Shown in pieces: positions 34,538 through 48,059 of a DNA stretch of 64,000 bases. Source of the stretch: Bursaphelenchus xylophilus (taxonomy: Eukaryota > Nematoda > Chromadorea > Rhabditida > Aphelenchoididae); contig CAJFCV020000004.1 in the NCBI GenBank assembly GCA_904066235.2, forward strand, positions 9,424,001 through 9,488,000, given 5' to 3'. Positions within the stretch are counted from its first letter, which is position 1. Each line of letters opens with the position of its first letter. The position numbers and the translations under genes are program-made. The notes under the pieces were generated by a model, which ran no database searches, was not told the origin of the DNA, and saw only the letters and a list, made by a program, of their open reading frames with translations.

Positions 34538-35723
34538 ATGGCATTGAACACTAATTTTCCTCATAATCGTAAACGGACCGTCTACGTCGGTGGATTTGGT
34601 GATGAAGTTACGGAGAAGACCCTGAACTACGCTTTTATCCCGTTTGGAGACATTGTTGGGATCTCTGTTCCACTAGATTACGAAAGCGGTAAACATCGAG
34701 GCTTTGGGTACGTGTTTCATTTTGTGGCTTTTCGAGTTTTAGGCATCGAATTTCATTCTAAAATGTCGAAATAAAAATCGCTTTAGATTCGTCGAATTCG
34801 CTTTGGCCGAAGATGCCGCTGCAGCGATTGATAACATGAACGACGGTGAGTTGTATGGCCGGACGATAAGAGTGAACTTTGCACGGCCTCCTAAGGCAAA
34901 CGAACGATCTAGCAGACCTGTTTGGGCAGATGACGAGTGGCTAAAACAATATGGAGGTGGTCAAAAAGATGCGGGCTCCGACCACGAAGATAACGAGAAT
35001 GAAGGTGCCACAGAAGCAGGAGATGGTGAGGAAGTACCGAGGAACAAAATAACACTGCCTCGAGTTTATCTGGGAATTAAAATTGGAATCCGGTGAGAGT
35101 TTTATATTATTTTTGATGTTTAGAGAGAAAGGACGACACGAAATGTTAGAAACTGAACGAAATGTTTTCAGTTATGTTGGAAGGATTGTGTGCGAGCTCA
35201 GGACGGATGTAGTACCGAGAACTTGCGAAAATTTCCGATGTTTATGCACCGGCGAACGAGGTTTTGGATTTCAAGGGTCAAAATTTCACCGAGTTATTCC
35301 CAAGTTTATGATTCAAGGTGGCGACTTTACAAAAGGTGATGGAACTGGCGGGAAATCAATCTACGGCCTAAAGTTCGACGATGAGAACTTCAAACTGAAG
35401 CATGACATGCCCGGTATATTATCCATGGCCAACTGCGGACCAAACACAAATGGATCGCAATTTTTTATCTGCACGGCTAAAACTGATTGGCTAGACAACA
35501 AGCACGTCGTTTTTGGCCACGTAGTGGAGGGAATGAATATTGTCAGGCAGATTGAGCAACAGGGAACACAATCAGGGAAACCAATGATGCAGGTAACTAA
35601 ATCAATATGATATTTTGTTTTGTTTCGACATATCGATTTTGTAATAGAGGGTAAATGAATTTTTCTGTAATAAAAAATTGATTTCAGATTCAAATCGTCG
35701 AATGCGGGGAGGTCGAGAAGTAA
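34538..35723 (+). CDS. cyn-13: RRM-containing spliceosomal cyclophilin (PPIE/Cyp33 type)
   Basis: Four exons (34538-34707, 34787-35092, 35172-35592, 35688-35723) encode 310 residues. Residues about 13-92 form an RRM, with RNP2-like VYVGGF at 15-20 and RNP1-like KHRGFGFVEF at 52-61. An acidic linker follows. From about 149 the cyclophilin domain runs to the end and keeps the catalytic stretch [16 protein letters not shown], the [15 protein letters not shown] block and the conserved Trp in [12 protein letters not shown]. The domain order matches human PPIE, a peptidyl-prolyl isomerase of the activated spliceosome. The start is the ATG immediately after a splice-acceptor-like TTCCAG; the in-frame codon upstream is only GTG. 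An AATAAA lies at 35779-35784. SF1 follows on the same strand. In C. elegans this gene is known to share an operon with the U2AF35 gene; here nothing co-directional lies upstream. Confidence 0.96.
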
Positions 35724-35960
35724 ATCCAGGTGCCGAGTGTTATGTTTGTAACTTATTTGAATATCATTGTTGTTAAGGAATAAAATAGATCTCATTTGTC
35801 TTGTTCTCCTTAATTTCGACTATTTTCTTGGTTTCTAGCCAATAATTATTACGATAGAAACGAGAATTTATTATAAATTCGCGATTTTTTGGTGTTATCT
35901 ATGCTTATTTTTGATATATTTTTGTTTTTTATGGTAATAATTCGCTTTCAGGTCTCAAGA
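35724..35960 (+). promoter_or_regulatory. Intercistronic region with probable SL2-type trans-splice site
   Basis: Only 237 bases separate the cyclophilin stop from the SF1 start. The region contains AATAAA at 35779-35784, T-rich runs near 35886-35935, and a strong acceptor TTCGCTTTCAG ending at 35951, nine bases before the ATG. This order and spacing match nematode operons, where the downstream mRNA receives an SL2-class leader. SL2 use itself is inference. Confidence 0.7.
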
Positions 35961-38900
35961 ATGGCCAAACGTGGAAAGGGAAGTACGGGAGGGAATTTGG
36001 AACCCCTTCCATTTGTCCGAAAATTCGGACCCGACGCTGACAATGGAGATAATGAACCAGCCCCGCCACCCCCAGATCTTATGGAATTTAGTGTCGCGCC
36101 CCCACCGATGATCAAAGAAGAGACTGCCGATGAAATTCAGAAGGCCGGAGATGGCTCAAATGGCCATGAGAAGTCGTTGGATCGATCGAAGGAACGATCA
36201 AGGGAGAAAGATGAAAGAAGAAGGTCGAGGTCCAGAAGCAAGGAGAGGAAGAAACGACATAGAAGGAGTCGATCAGGCTCAAGACGTCGGTCGAGTAAGC
36301 GGTCGAGGTCCAGATCCAAGGAAAGAGAGAGGAAACACAGAAGAAGTAAGGAATTTTATTGTAGCGGGAAGTCAAAAGGGGAAATTTAGTATCTCAGACG
36401 GTCTGAGATTGTGAGGAAACGTGGGAGTCTAGGTTGTAGGGCCAGTCAAGTTAGTTTGGATCAAGATAAATCAGTTTTGTGGTATTAACATTGGGGAAAA
36501 ATGTTAGGTTTAAATTTTTTCCAATGATTTTCGAAAAATTTTCTAATTTTGGAAGATAGAGGGCATGGAAGTCAGAATGTTGTGGCTGATAGTGTGTAAT
36601 AGGCATAATTTGGCAGCCATAAGGCAACAAATTTGTGATTAGATAAAATTTTGGAAAAAAGTTGGAAAAAATTTTTACAACTGATCCAGTGGCAAAAGAC
36701 GTACCATTTTGCATCCGGGAAGTATCAAAAATTGTAGCAAAATGTCTCACTCTCCAAGTAAAAAACTTTTTTTTGTGATGGAAAGGACGCGCCTTTCAAA
36801 TCGGAGTTTTTTAGTTGGAGAGAGAGAGGCATTTTGCTACATTTTTGGTACTTCCCGGATGAAAAATGGTACGTTTTTTGCCACTGGATCTTGTCCGCCA
36901 CTTTAAAATGGTTATTTTTTGGATAGTTCTACTCTACGACCTGCTGGAAATGATTCATTGACTAGCTCTGCATTATGAGTTTCCGATATTAATCCTGACA
37001 TCAACTTTTTAGGAAGCCGGTCCCGAGATCGGGACCGTCGTGACCGGGACAGAGATTACGACCGAGACTATGATCGTCGACGAGACGACGACCGCCGTCG
37101 TGACGATCGACCACCACCACCTCCAATCAACCCGGATGATCCAGTGCATCAGGTCACCCAAGTCCTCCCACCCCATATGAGAGGCTCAGTGGTGGCTCAA
37201 AGCCTTTTGGTGAAGCCAGAAGCCCTCAAAGAAGTGATTGGAGAAGCGTTCTCGGAAGTGAAGGAGAAATCAGGAGTGGATCTAACTGTAGCCTTGCCTG
37301 AGGACATTGCGAAACAAGCGGAAAGGGAACGAAAACGAAAATCCAGATGGAGCAACACTAAAAGTTTCGTCCCAGGAATGCCTACAATGCTGCCGCAGAA
37401 TCTCGATGAAACTCAGCAAAAATGTTATTTACGTAAGGATTTAGTGATTTGAAATGATGGCAGATCAAGAAGATGTCTTATCGACTTGATTTTCCAAGCC
37501 GAAGGACCAAGTCTAACATGGATAATATAATAAATTCTTCAGTTTTAAGAAAATTTTCAAAATTTTGATGGTTATTTTGAAGCGTTTTGGAACAGGGAAA
37601 GCCATTTTAGACTGGTTCCCGAAGGCGTTTTGTTAATTTCCAGGAAAAATTTGAGCTTTACACCTTGTTGTACCTTATTTTATCCACTAAAATCTCAAGT
37701 TTAGCTTCCTTTTTCTCATAAACGACGCGTTGAACGAGGAAATGGATCGTTAATAATTTGTATCGAATAATTTAATTTCAGTTCAATTGGAGATTGAAGA
37801 AGCCACCAGGAAACTTCGACTGGGCGACTATTTGGGAGCCGAGAATGAAAGGTTTGATATTGATTAATTTGCTTCATTTGAAAGGTTGTTTTTGGATAGC
37901 ATTGGGAGGATTGAGAATGATATAGGGTTGTGGGATATAGTAAGGCTTTATTGAGGGGTTGAATGGGGATTGGAATTATTTTTATATTATTCATGAGGAT
38001 TTTTTAAAATTTTTATTGTTTTTGTTGTTTTAAGATGATTTTTGGATTATTTATGAAAGATCAAGCCTTGTAATATAATATGATCACTATTTGGAGGTTT
38101 TTTTATTGTTAATGTTCAATTTAGCCTCGTTTTTATTCAATTTTAGGCACTTTTTTCCCGATTTCGGGCCTTTGAACCCTTGGAAATGCCACTAATCCTA
38201 ATCTCTAATCAGTTTTTAGGTATTTCAGCGTCTTTTCTCTCAGTCTTTTTTGCTATTGTCATCCGGTCTATCTAGAGTTTAGGCTAGAACATTTGGATTG
38301 TAATTTAGTAATGTCTGGCTTTTGCAGAAGCCCCTCGCCTGAACCGATTTACGACTCGAATGGTAAACGTCTGAACACTCGGGATGTACGAAAACGACAG
38401 GAACTGGAGGCAAACAGACATGAGAAGATTCAACTGCTCCTTAAATTGAATCCGGCATATAAACCACCAGCTGATTATAGGTAAGAAATGGGAATATTGA
38501 ATGAAAAAGTAAAGTTTTGGGGGTTTTATGAGATGATTCGGAGTTGTAGAGGCTTATTTGAGCTTTTGGAAGGGTAAAACGAAGAGATCATTGTTTTAAT
38601 TGTTTTCGTGGTGGGACCCAAAAGCTTTTTTAAATATTTTTTTTTGTTTTTTGGAATTTCCTGGTGCTAGGTATCCTAAGGGTGGTTTTGTATTCTATTT
38701 TTCCAATTTCAGAGCGCCAAATATTCGCCTTCACGACAAGGTATTCATCCCTCAAGATGACCATCCAGAGATCAATTTTGTTGGCCTCCTAATCGGTCCC
38801 AGAGGAAACACCCTCAAGGCATTGGAACAGGAGGTAACGTACTTCAATTTGGAATGCTTTTTAATAAAGGAAAGAAGTTGTAATTACAAGATATTTTAGA

Positions 38901-39974
38901 CAGAAGCCAAAATCATCATCAGAGGCAAGGGATCGGTGAAAGAAGGAAAATTAGGCCGAAGAGAAGGCCCGCTGCCCGGAGAGAATGAACCACTACATGC
39001 CTACGTGACTGGAACATCTCATGCGATCATTCAGCGAGCTGTTAATAAGGTAAATTTTGAAATTTTTAACGGAAAATTTGAGTTTTCGAAAAAAAAGTTT
39101 TGTTTTTTAGATCAAGGAGATTATAAACGCCGCTCTGATGATCCCAGACGGACAGAATGAGCTAAGGAAGCTCCAATTGAGAGAATTGGCGGTTCTGAAT
39201 GGAACTTTGAGACCAGAAGATATCCTCGGAGGAACGAGATGTTCCAATTGTGGAAGTGACCAGCATAAGACTTGGGAATGCATGGACGGCCCCAATATTA
39301 CGGCGAGTATTATCTGCCAAGCTTGTGGAAGCGCTGGCCACATTGCCAGGGATTGTAAGAACCCCAACCCGGGCTATCAATACGGAGAAATCGCGGGGAT
39401 GGACGATGAGGTAGGAGAATTTGGAGATTGCCAATGAATTTATGAACTTTTGGGACTACTTATGAAGAAATAACCTAATTAGGGTGTAAAAGAGATCCAT
39501 TTGAAATGGTTTGAAATAAGCGTTAAACTCGTTTTTTAGTATTCTGCCCTCATGGCGGAGCTGGGCGAGAAACCAGCCCAACCTTTTGGCGGCCTAACCC
39601 AACAAACCAACCAACCCAAGGAGCGCGTCTACACCTTGCCCTCGGGCGCCCCCATCCAACGCTACAACAAGAAACAGAACGACCAAAACACCAACTATTC
39701 CACTCAATCCAACTTTAATCAAAACACAACCGACTTCTTCAACTCCCAGCCCAACCACATCGGAACCTACGATCTCACGGCCGGCTGGGTCCCCCCACCC
39801 CCCGCCCCACCCACATCGATGGCCCAATGGGGCCAATACCCCATGCCCGTACCCCCGCCACCGGTGGGACAACCGGATTCGTTTGAATTCCTCGCCCCAC
39901 CACCCCCTCCCCCACCCCCGCCAAGTGACGACTACGCCCCCGTCCCACCCCCACCACCCCCGCCACCAATGTGA
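35961..39974 (+). CDS. sfa-1: Branchpoint-binding splicing factor SF1/BBP
   Basis: Eight exons (35961-36345, 37013-37432, 37782-37851, 38328-38480, 38713-38833, 38900-39049, 39111-39410, 39540-39974) encode 677 residues, all joined in frame at GT-AG introns. An arginine-serine/aspartate-rich region spans about 72-165. KRKSRW at 236-241 is the U2AF65-binding ULM. RSPSPEP at 292-298 is the conserved phosphorylation motif. The KH-QUA2 RNA-binding module (about 340-475) has GPRG at 371-374. Two CCHC zinc knuckles have Cys/His at 477, 480, 485, 490 and 502, 505, 510, 515. A proline-rich tail ends the protein. SF1 binds the intron branch site with U2AF in early spliceosome assembly. The N-terminal RS region and two knuckles differ from human SF1, which has one knuckle. 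Intron 1 contains a MITE. An AATAAA occurs at 40100-40105. Confidence 0.96.
36676..36905. mobile_element. Foldback MITE family 1, copy 5, inside SF1 intron 1
   Basis: CTGATCCAGTGGCAAAAGAC and GCATCCGGGAAGTATC on the left pair with GGTACTTCCCGGATG and TTTTTTGCCACTGGATC on the right. The left terminus is shortened to TACAA before CTGATCC. It lies within the 667-base first intron and does not touch the splice sites. Confidence 0.85.
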
Positions 39975-40690
39975 TCTGAAAGCTGAGAGTTTGGACCATC
40001 TTTTTCTTGTTTTCCGATAGTTTGAGTTAATCAGTTCACCACACTATTAAATTATTCAAATTCAAGCAATTAAAGAAAAATGTTAAACGGTAATAAGAAA
40101 ATAAAGAACATTTTGATAAGATTTTTGGCGGAAAAGGATAAAATACGGCCTTTTTTTTACTAAAATGCGGGGTTGGGAGTATAAAAATCGGAAGTATAAA
40201 AAAATATCATTGAAAAAAAAATTACAAAAAATACTGAAACTTCTGGGTATTGCAATAAACAGGGGGCATTGTCCCTTGGTTTGATACAATTTCACGAAAT
40301 TTCTTCCCCAGCTTTTCCGAAACAAACTAGGCACAGCTTCGGGGATCACCCTGTATATTATTATACAGAGTTTTGCAAAAGTCCCATTGGCCAAGGCATC
40401 ATTTCCGACAGCAAACCCACCCCTGCATTGCGACCAAAATATAAAGATTGCCCTCCAAAATCCGACATAAACATTATTTCGGTTAATCAGCAAAAAAAAT
40501 TATGAAGTCAGTTGGATTAGAGGGGTACGATACTAACGGTATTAATAGACTAATCGGGCCGTTGCTGATTAGCCAAGGAGAATCTTTGTCCTTTAATCAG
40601 AAGTTAATTGGAACCGCTAAGCAGCAAAACGCACGATGATGTGTATTTATGTGGGTTGCATGAAATTATTCATGTCATGCCTGTTCATAC

Positions 40691-43152
<2,462 letters not shown>

Positions 43153-43212
43153 GTTCATACAGGAGGATCCAATATCGGCCTTTTGCTGATTGAGCCACAA
43201 CTATTTTTCCTG

Positions 43213-43541
43213 ACAAGGAACGTACTTCTATGGGGTATGGAGTTACAGGTCGAGTCATATCAAAGAATTCGCAAAATTTTTCGATTCAGAATATGTAAAA
43301 ATTAGCTGCCTAATTTTGGTTTGTAAGGGTGAAAAAACCCTCAGAACTTTTCTTGCGAAACCACGCAAATGCCTTTTTGACCAAGTTTTTACCCAATCAA
43401 AAGCTTGTTTTTGAGTTAAAGTAAACTCAGGTATCTTGACAAGCCTTAATTTTGGCATATTCTGAGTCAGAAAAATTTTGCGAATTTTTTGATGTATGTC
43501 TCGACCTGTAACTCCATACCCCATAGAAGTACCTTCCTTGA
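43213..43541. mobile_element. Solo element of the E family
   Basis: The ends are inverted copies of ACAAGGAACGTACTTCTATG, continuing with GGGTATGGAGTTACAGGTCG. The interior has GCTGCCTAATTTTGG and AAGGGTGAAAAAACC, matching element E. The arms are ~85 bases. There is no coding capacity. Confidence 0.75.
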
Positions 43542-43544
43542 AAA

Positions 43545-44463
43545 TCATGTCCTGTTGTATAGCACCGACAAATGACGTAATTCAGCCAATGTATACTTGT
43601 TTTAAAAAATGCTGTCGTCGCATGTGACGCTAGTCTAAATTAATATATCCGTCAATATGCACAAAAATAGGCATGCCATGAATAGCTTGCATGCGGTATC
43701 AACGCCAGTCATGTTTCCGAAGAATTTTTTTCACCTCGAGCGAAACTTGCGATCTGCGGAAAGTAAAAAAAACCTCTGTCGATCCCTAATTTTGCGCATT
43801 CTCTCAAAAAATATCGCGAACGAAATTCGCTGCACAGGAAAATTTATAAATCCGTCAGCGGATGTCATCAAATTTTATGAAAATCCCATTTGAAACACGT
43901 TTCAGCCCGTTTTCCTGACCGCACATTTTGTGCTGAAATACTCCGGATTTACTGCGAACGTCTGCTCCATCCCTTGTTAGTTTCTCCCCTCCTCATTTCA
44001 CGTATGCTTTGTATGCATATTTTTTATACGGCTTGCAGATTAAGAGGGTTTGTCGTCCGTATTTGCTGGCTCGTCGGCATGTTTTAATCTTCGTGCCCTG
44101 ATTAGTTTCCCGTAGGCAATGAAAGCAAGTGAACCCTCAAAGCTTAAGCCTGTCTGTATGTATTTTCAGCGGCCGTTTACAAAATGATTTCTAGTGTAAT
44201 CCAAACAGGAAGACGTACGTGACAACGCAAAAAGTGCATGTTTCAGTGAAGCGAAGTCTAATGACCGGTTTATAGTTTCGCAATGATCAGTTTTGAATAA
44301 TTATGAGGGTCTTCCTCAATTATTTTTTTAAAAAATTATTTAAAAATAATTTTTGCAGCCTTAAAAGGCTGCAAAAACTTGGCGCCGTTATGTGTGTTGT
44401 AATGACGCCTTTTATGAATTGTTGACGGGGTTTCTAACTTACTACGCAAACCATTGGAGCAGC
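43545..44463. other. Unassigned stretch
   Basis: No gene or repeat was recognised apart from a small GCAGCCTTAAAAGGCTGC hairpin near 44355. Confidence 0.3.
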
Positions 44464-44701
44464 TACAGTGGCGGACCTGATCCAGTGGCAAAAAACGTAC
44501 CTTTTTGCATCCGAGAAGTATCAAAAAATGTAGCAAAATGCCTCCCTCTCCAGCCAAAAAAGCCTTATTTGTGAGGGAAAGGGCGCGCCATTCAAAACGG
44601 AGTTTTTTAGTTAAAGAGTGAGGCATTTTGCTACATTTTTTGATACTTCCCGGATGCAAAAGGGTACCTTTTTTGCCACTGGATTCAGGTCCGTCATTGT
44701 A
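44464..44701. mobile_element. Foldback MITE family 1, copy 6
   Basis: It reads TACAGTGGCGGACCTGATCC at the left and, inverted, GGTCCGTCATTGTA at the right, with ~100-bp arms. It is one of the best-preserved copies and a good reference for the family. Confidence 0.88.
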
Positions 44702-44704
44702 TGC

Positions 44705-46376
44705 CGTAATAAGTCGTCGTAAAAAATCATTGTTGTTTGTCAATTTGCTCAAACGTGGCATTTCCAACGCCTCGCAACACCAACGCAGAGCTGCTCGACT
44801 TAAATGGTTTAATTACGCTAATTAATTAAATCTCGTTTCACCTTTATCTTCTGTTTGTGTCCTGACCGAACAAAAATATCAAAGTACCCTCGGTTAATTA
44901 CTGAACTCTGCGAACATGCACTAATTCTTCACTCGATAAGATTAATCTTCCCCCGAGTAAACAGAAATCTTTTATCCGACGAATATTTTTATCTATTCTT
45001 GTCGCATTCTTGTACAGTAATTCTAATCATTCAAGTCATACAGTAACTTCTTGAAATACCTCCATTTTTCGCATTTAATCGTCGTACCGCCGTACCATCC
45101 TGCATTGTTTTTATGCGCCAAACTCCACACGAAAAAAAGAAGTGTTTACAGCGGTGGTTTGCACTTGAAAAGTAACAAAAAATGTAAAAAAATGTGAGCC
45201 CCGCGAGTATAAAATAATACGAAAATGGAGGAAACATGGGCTCGTACCCGGCACTGCCAACTACAATCAAATGTCTATTCTCGCAAGTTCAGCGTACAAA
45301 AACGGCGCTCGGCCAAAACATCGCTTGGCTCGTGAGTCGGAACGCACGAGTTCGGATTGTCCGCAAAACATGCGACGTAAGCGGAAAGCATCCCAAGACT
45401 ACAGTAGTTCAACCTGACGTTAATTTAGAATAAAATGAAAGTTATGGAAATCAATAGCATTCGGATTGGAAAAGAGTATCGGATGATCTATGCTTATCCA
45501 AACCCATGATTGTATTTGACTATAAAAATCTGTTGTTTCCCAAACTCGAAAACCGGCAAAAACCCTGGCTTGGTTCCACAATGTGACAGATAAACATTGA
45601 TGAAAGCCTGCATGAAACTTGGTCGACCATACGAATTGTTGCGAAATTGTTCGAATAATATCATTGGACTGAGTTCGTTTTTTTCCTCCTTCCTGTTTCT
45701 CCTATGGACCGCTGACCTTTCGGTGGATACAGTATTTGAAACTCTTCCGCAAAACAAAACTTCAATACGACTGGTTACTAAAAATGCCATTTTACTCACC
45801 TACGGTCAGTTTTTATAAACGTAATTCGCGTTTGTCCTGCTGCAGCGAACCGCGAAGAATTGTGCTGGTGTGCGTGGGATTCTTTTTTAACAAGGCCCTC
45901 AAACAGAGTGCACACGACCTTTGACCCGTTCTAGGTTCGCGAAAACAGAATTATTTATTCAATCGACAAACTACGTGAATGTCATCGTACCTTCATGTGG
46001 CGCTTTTGATCAGAAATAGAAAGAACATGAGTTAAAAGTTTATGTCGCAAGTTGACGAATTTCATGTCGGCTTTACAAATCTGCATTAACTTGTACCAGC
46101 TTAGACATTACGAACGTGTTCATAAATACGGTGAATCCGTGTTTTTGTAAAGGTTTCTGATTTCTTAAGCTTCTTAGCTGAATGTCTTGGAAGCATGGTA
46201 TTTTCGGGACTCTGGCATAAACTTTTGCCAGAAATTACAGCCAGTCGGATGTTGATTAATTAGCAAATTAATCCGTGCAGCAAAAAATGGTAAACAAACC
46301 GTTTATTAGGACAAGATTTATATTGTCAGAATACCATTGAATTAATAGGAATGTAAAAAATCTTTCATGTTTGTAT
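44705..46376. other. Unassigned stretch
   Basis: No convincing exon was found. On the minus strand an AATAAA (46307-46302) serves as the probable poly(A) signal of the adjacent transporter gene. Confidence 0.35.
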
Positions 46377-48046
46377 TTATGCAGCTGTAAATTCCACCTG
46401 AGAACTTTTTATCCAAAAAAGTACCCAGTCGTCGACCGGGAAGGTGGTCAAAAAGAAGGACACAATGAACAACATTGAGCTCACACCGAACGTCCATGTC
46501 ATGGGCATTCCACGGACAACGATGTCGATTGCTGAAACCAGGAAGCGTATGTAAATAGCACTAACTCCTTACCGGCACTCACTGGGATGCCACACAGCAT
46601 TCCCACGGAGATGACCAGCGGATTCAGTAGGGCGATTCCAAAATTTACGAGGAAATTGAAGATGAGGCTTAACAATCCGGCACCGATCAATGGGAGCCAA
46701 GGAACCGCCGAGAATTTAATGTGATCAGCATCCGTGACAACCATGACAATTGTCGGCCATATATTTATTAGCAAGTCCAACACTCCGAGCATACTCATGA
46801 AAAGCGAGACTTGTCCTAGGTTCGCATCTCCGTTGACTTTTTTGAAGAGCACCTAAAACTGTTATTCCAAACTGTATGCTCTTATCACCTTGTAAAACGC
46901 CGCGCTAAGCGCCGAAAAGACGACCAGCACCACGCCGAGCCAGCTTCCGGCAAATTCATGGTCTAAGGAAATGACGACAACGCCAGCAATAGCCAAAAAC
47001 GCACCGACTATCTGAAAACGCCAAATGATAAAAAAATCATAAAGAAAATTGTTGACCCATTAGTGACGTCGCAAAACAAAATTCTTAAAGGCCTACCTTA
47101 ATGATGGACGGAACCGAACCCAAAAAACAATATGCCAAAAAGCAGACCATCGCCGTATTTGAGCTCATGATTGACGAGGCTGCCGACGCAGAGATGTGCC
47201 CCAAAGCATAGGAATAACTGTAATTAGCAGCCACCCACATTACCAAGAATGGTCCAACTTTGACGAGGACGTCTCTAGAGAGGGCATGAAGTGTTGCTGA
47301 GGCTTACCGGATCCTTACCGTATCTCTGCTGAAGACGAGCGCGGCATCCTTGTTGGTGTCCTTCAGGGTGGCGCCTGTAAAAGCCAGAGCGTAGAAAACG
47401 TAAACAGGGTAGCAAATTGCCATAAACGTCGTGCTGAACCAGACCATGGAATATGGGGCGTAGAAGTCATGCCGGTTGATTGTTAGGGCCGACTTTGAGA
47501 ATTGTGTAGCGCATGCCCAAGAAATTGCCACTAGGGCAATTACAATCACTGATACAATTGTCTGAAGCGGGTAATTTGAGAAAAAGAAATTTCTATGTTA
47601 CAAAAAATTTCTATTTTTCTATGACGACTTTTTCGGATACAGATGGGCGCACATATACATTTTTAGATTAAAAAGCCGTTCTGGTAAAAAAAATCATCGG
47701 ATATCTTATCCAAAAATTCAAATTTGAAAATTAATTTTTGTAGGGATACTTAATCCCAATTTTTTTCGAAAAACTGTTCAAAAATTTCATAAAATGAATA
47801 ACTGTAAAAGTTCAAAACCTCAACCTCTTTTATCAGTCAAAAATATCTTTGGACTAATCCGCTTGTAATTTGCTGTAATAATCTCGTATAACAGCGATTG
47901 ATAAGTGTCTTTTTTATCAAAAGAAGAGCAAACCACTCTAATAAAGTCGAGAAGAAACATCAAAACATTAAACGCACCTTTTTCACCCGATTTTTTGCTT
48001 GATCCACTTTGATCCGCTCGTCAACCTCCGTAGTCTTTGAGGACAT
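46377..48046 (-). CDS. SLC35F-type multi-pass transporter (DMT superfamily)
   Basis: Six exons on the minus strand (48046-47978, 47561-47308, 47274-47097, 47011-46889, 46852-46573, 46531-46377) join in frame to encode 352 residues. A short polar N-terminus is followed by about ten hydrophobic segments. Sequence such as VWFSTTFMAICYPVY, FLVMWVAANYSYSYAL, ALSAAFYKVLFKKVNGDANL and NFLVNFGIALLNPLVISVGM matches the SLC35F3/F4 group, some of which are reported as thiamine transporters. The substrate here is unknown. Frame across exons 2-3 requires the second of two nearby donors (CG|GTAAGC rather than ACG|GTAAGG), so alternative splicing is conceivable. Acceptor-like sites just upstream of the ATG (TTACTTGTAG and CATTTCAG) suggest trans-splicing or a 5'-UTR intron. 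Confidence 0.88.
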
Positions 48047-48059
48047 GTTATTGTTTCCT

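Noticed and set aside
35361..35795. 144-codon minus-strand ORF
   Set aside because: It is the antisense shadow of the cyclophilin exons.
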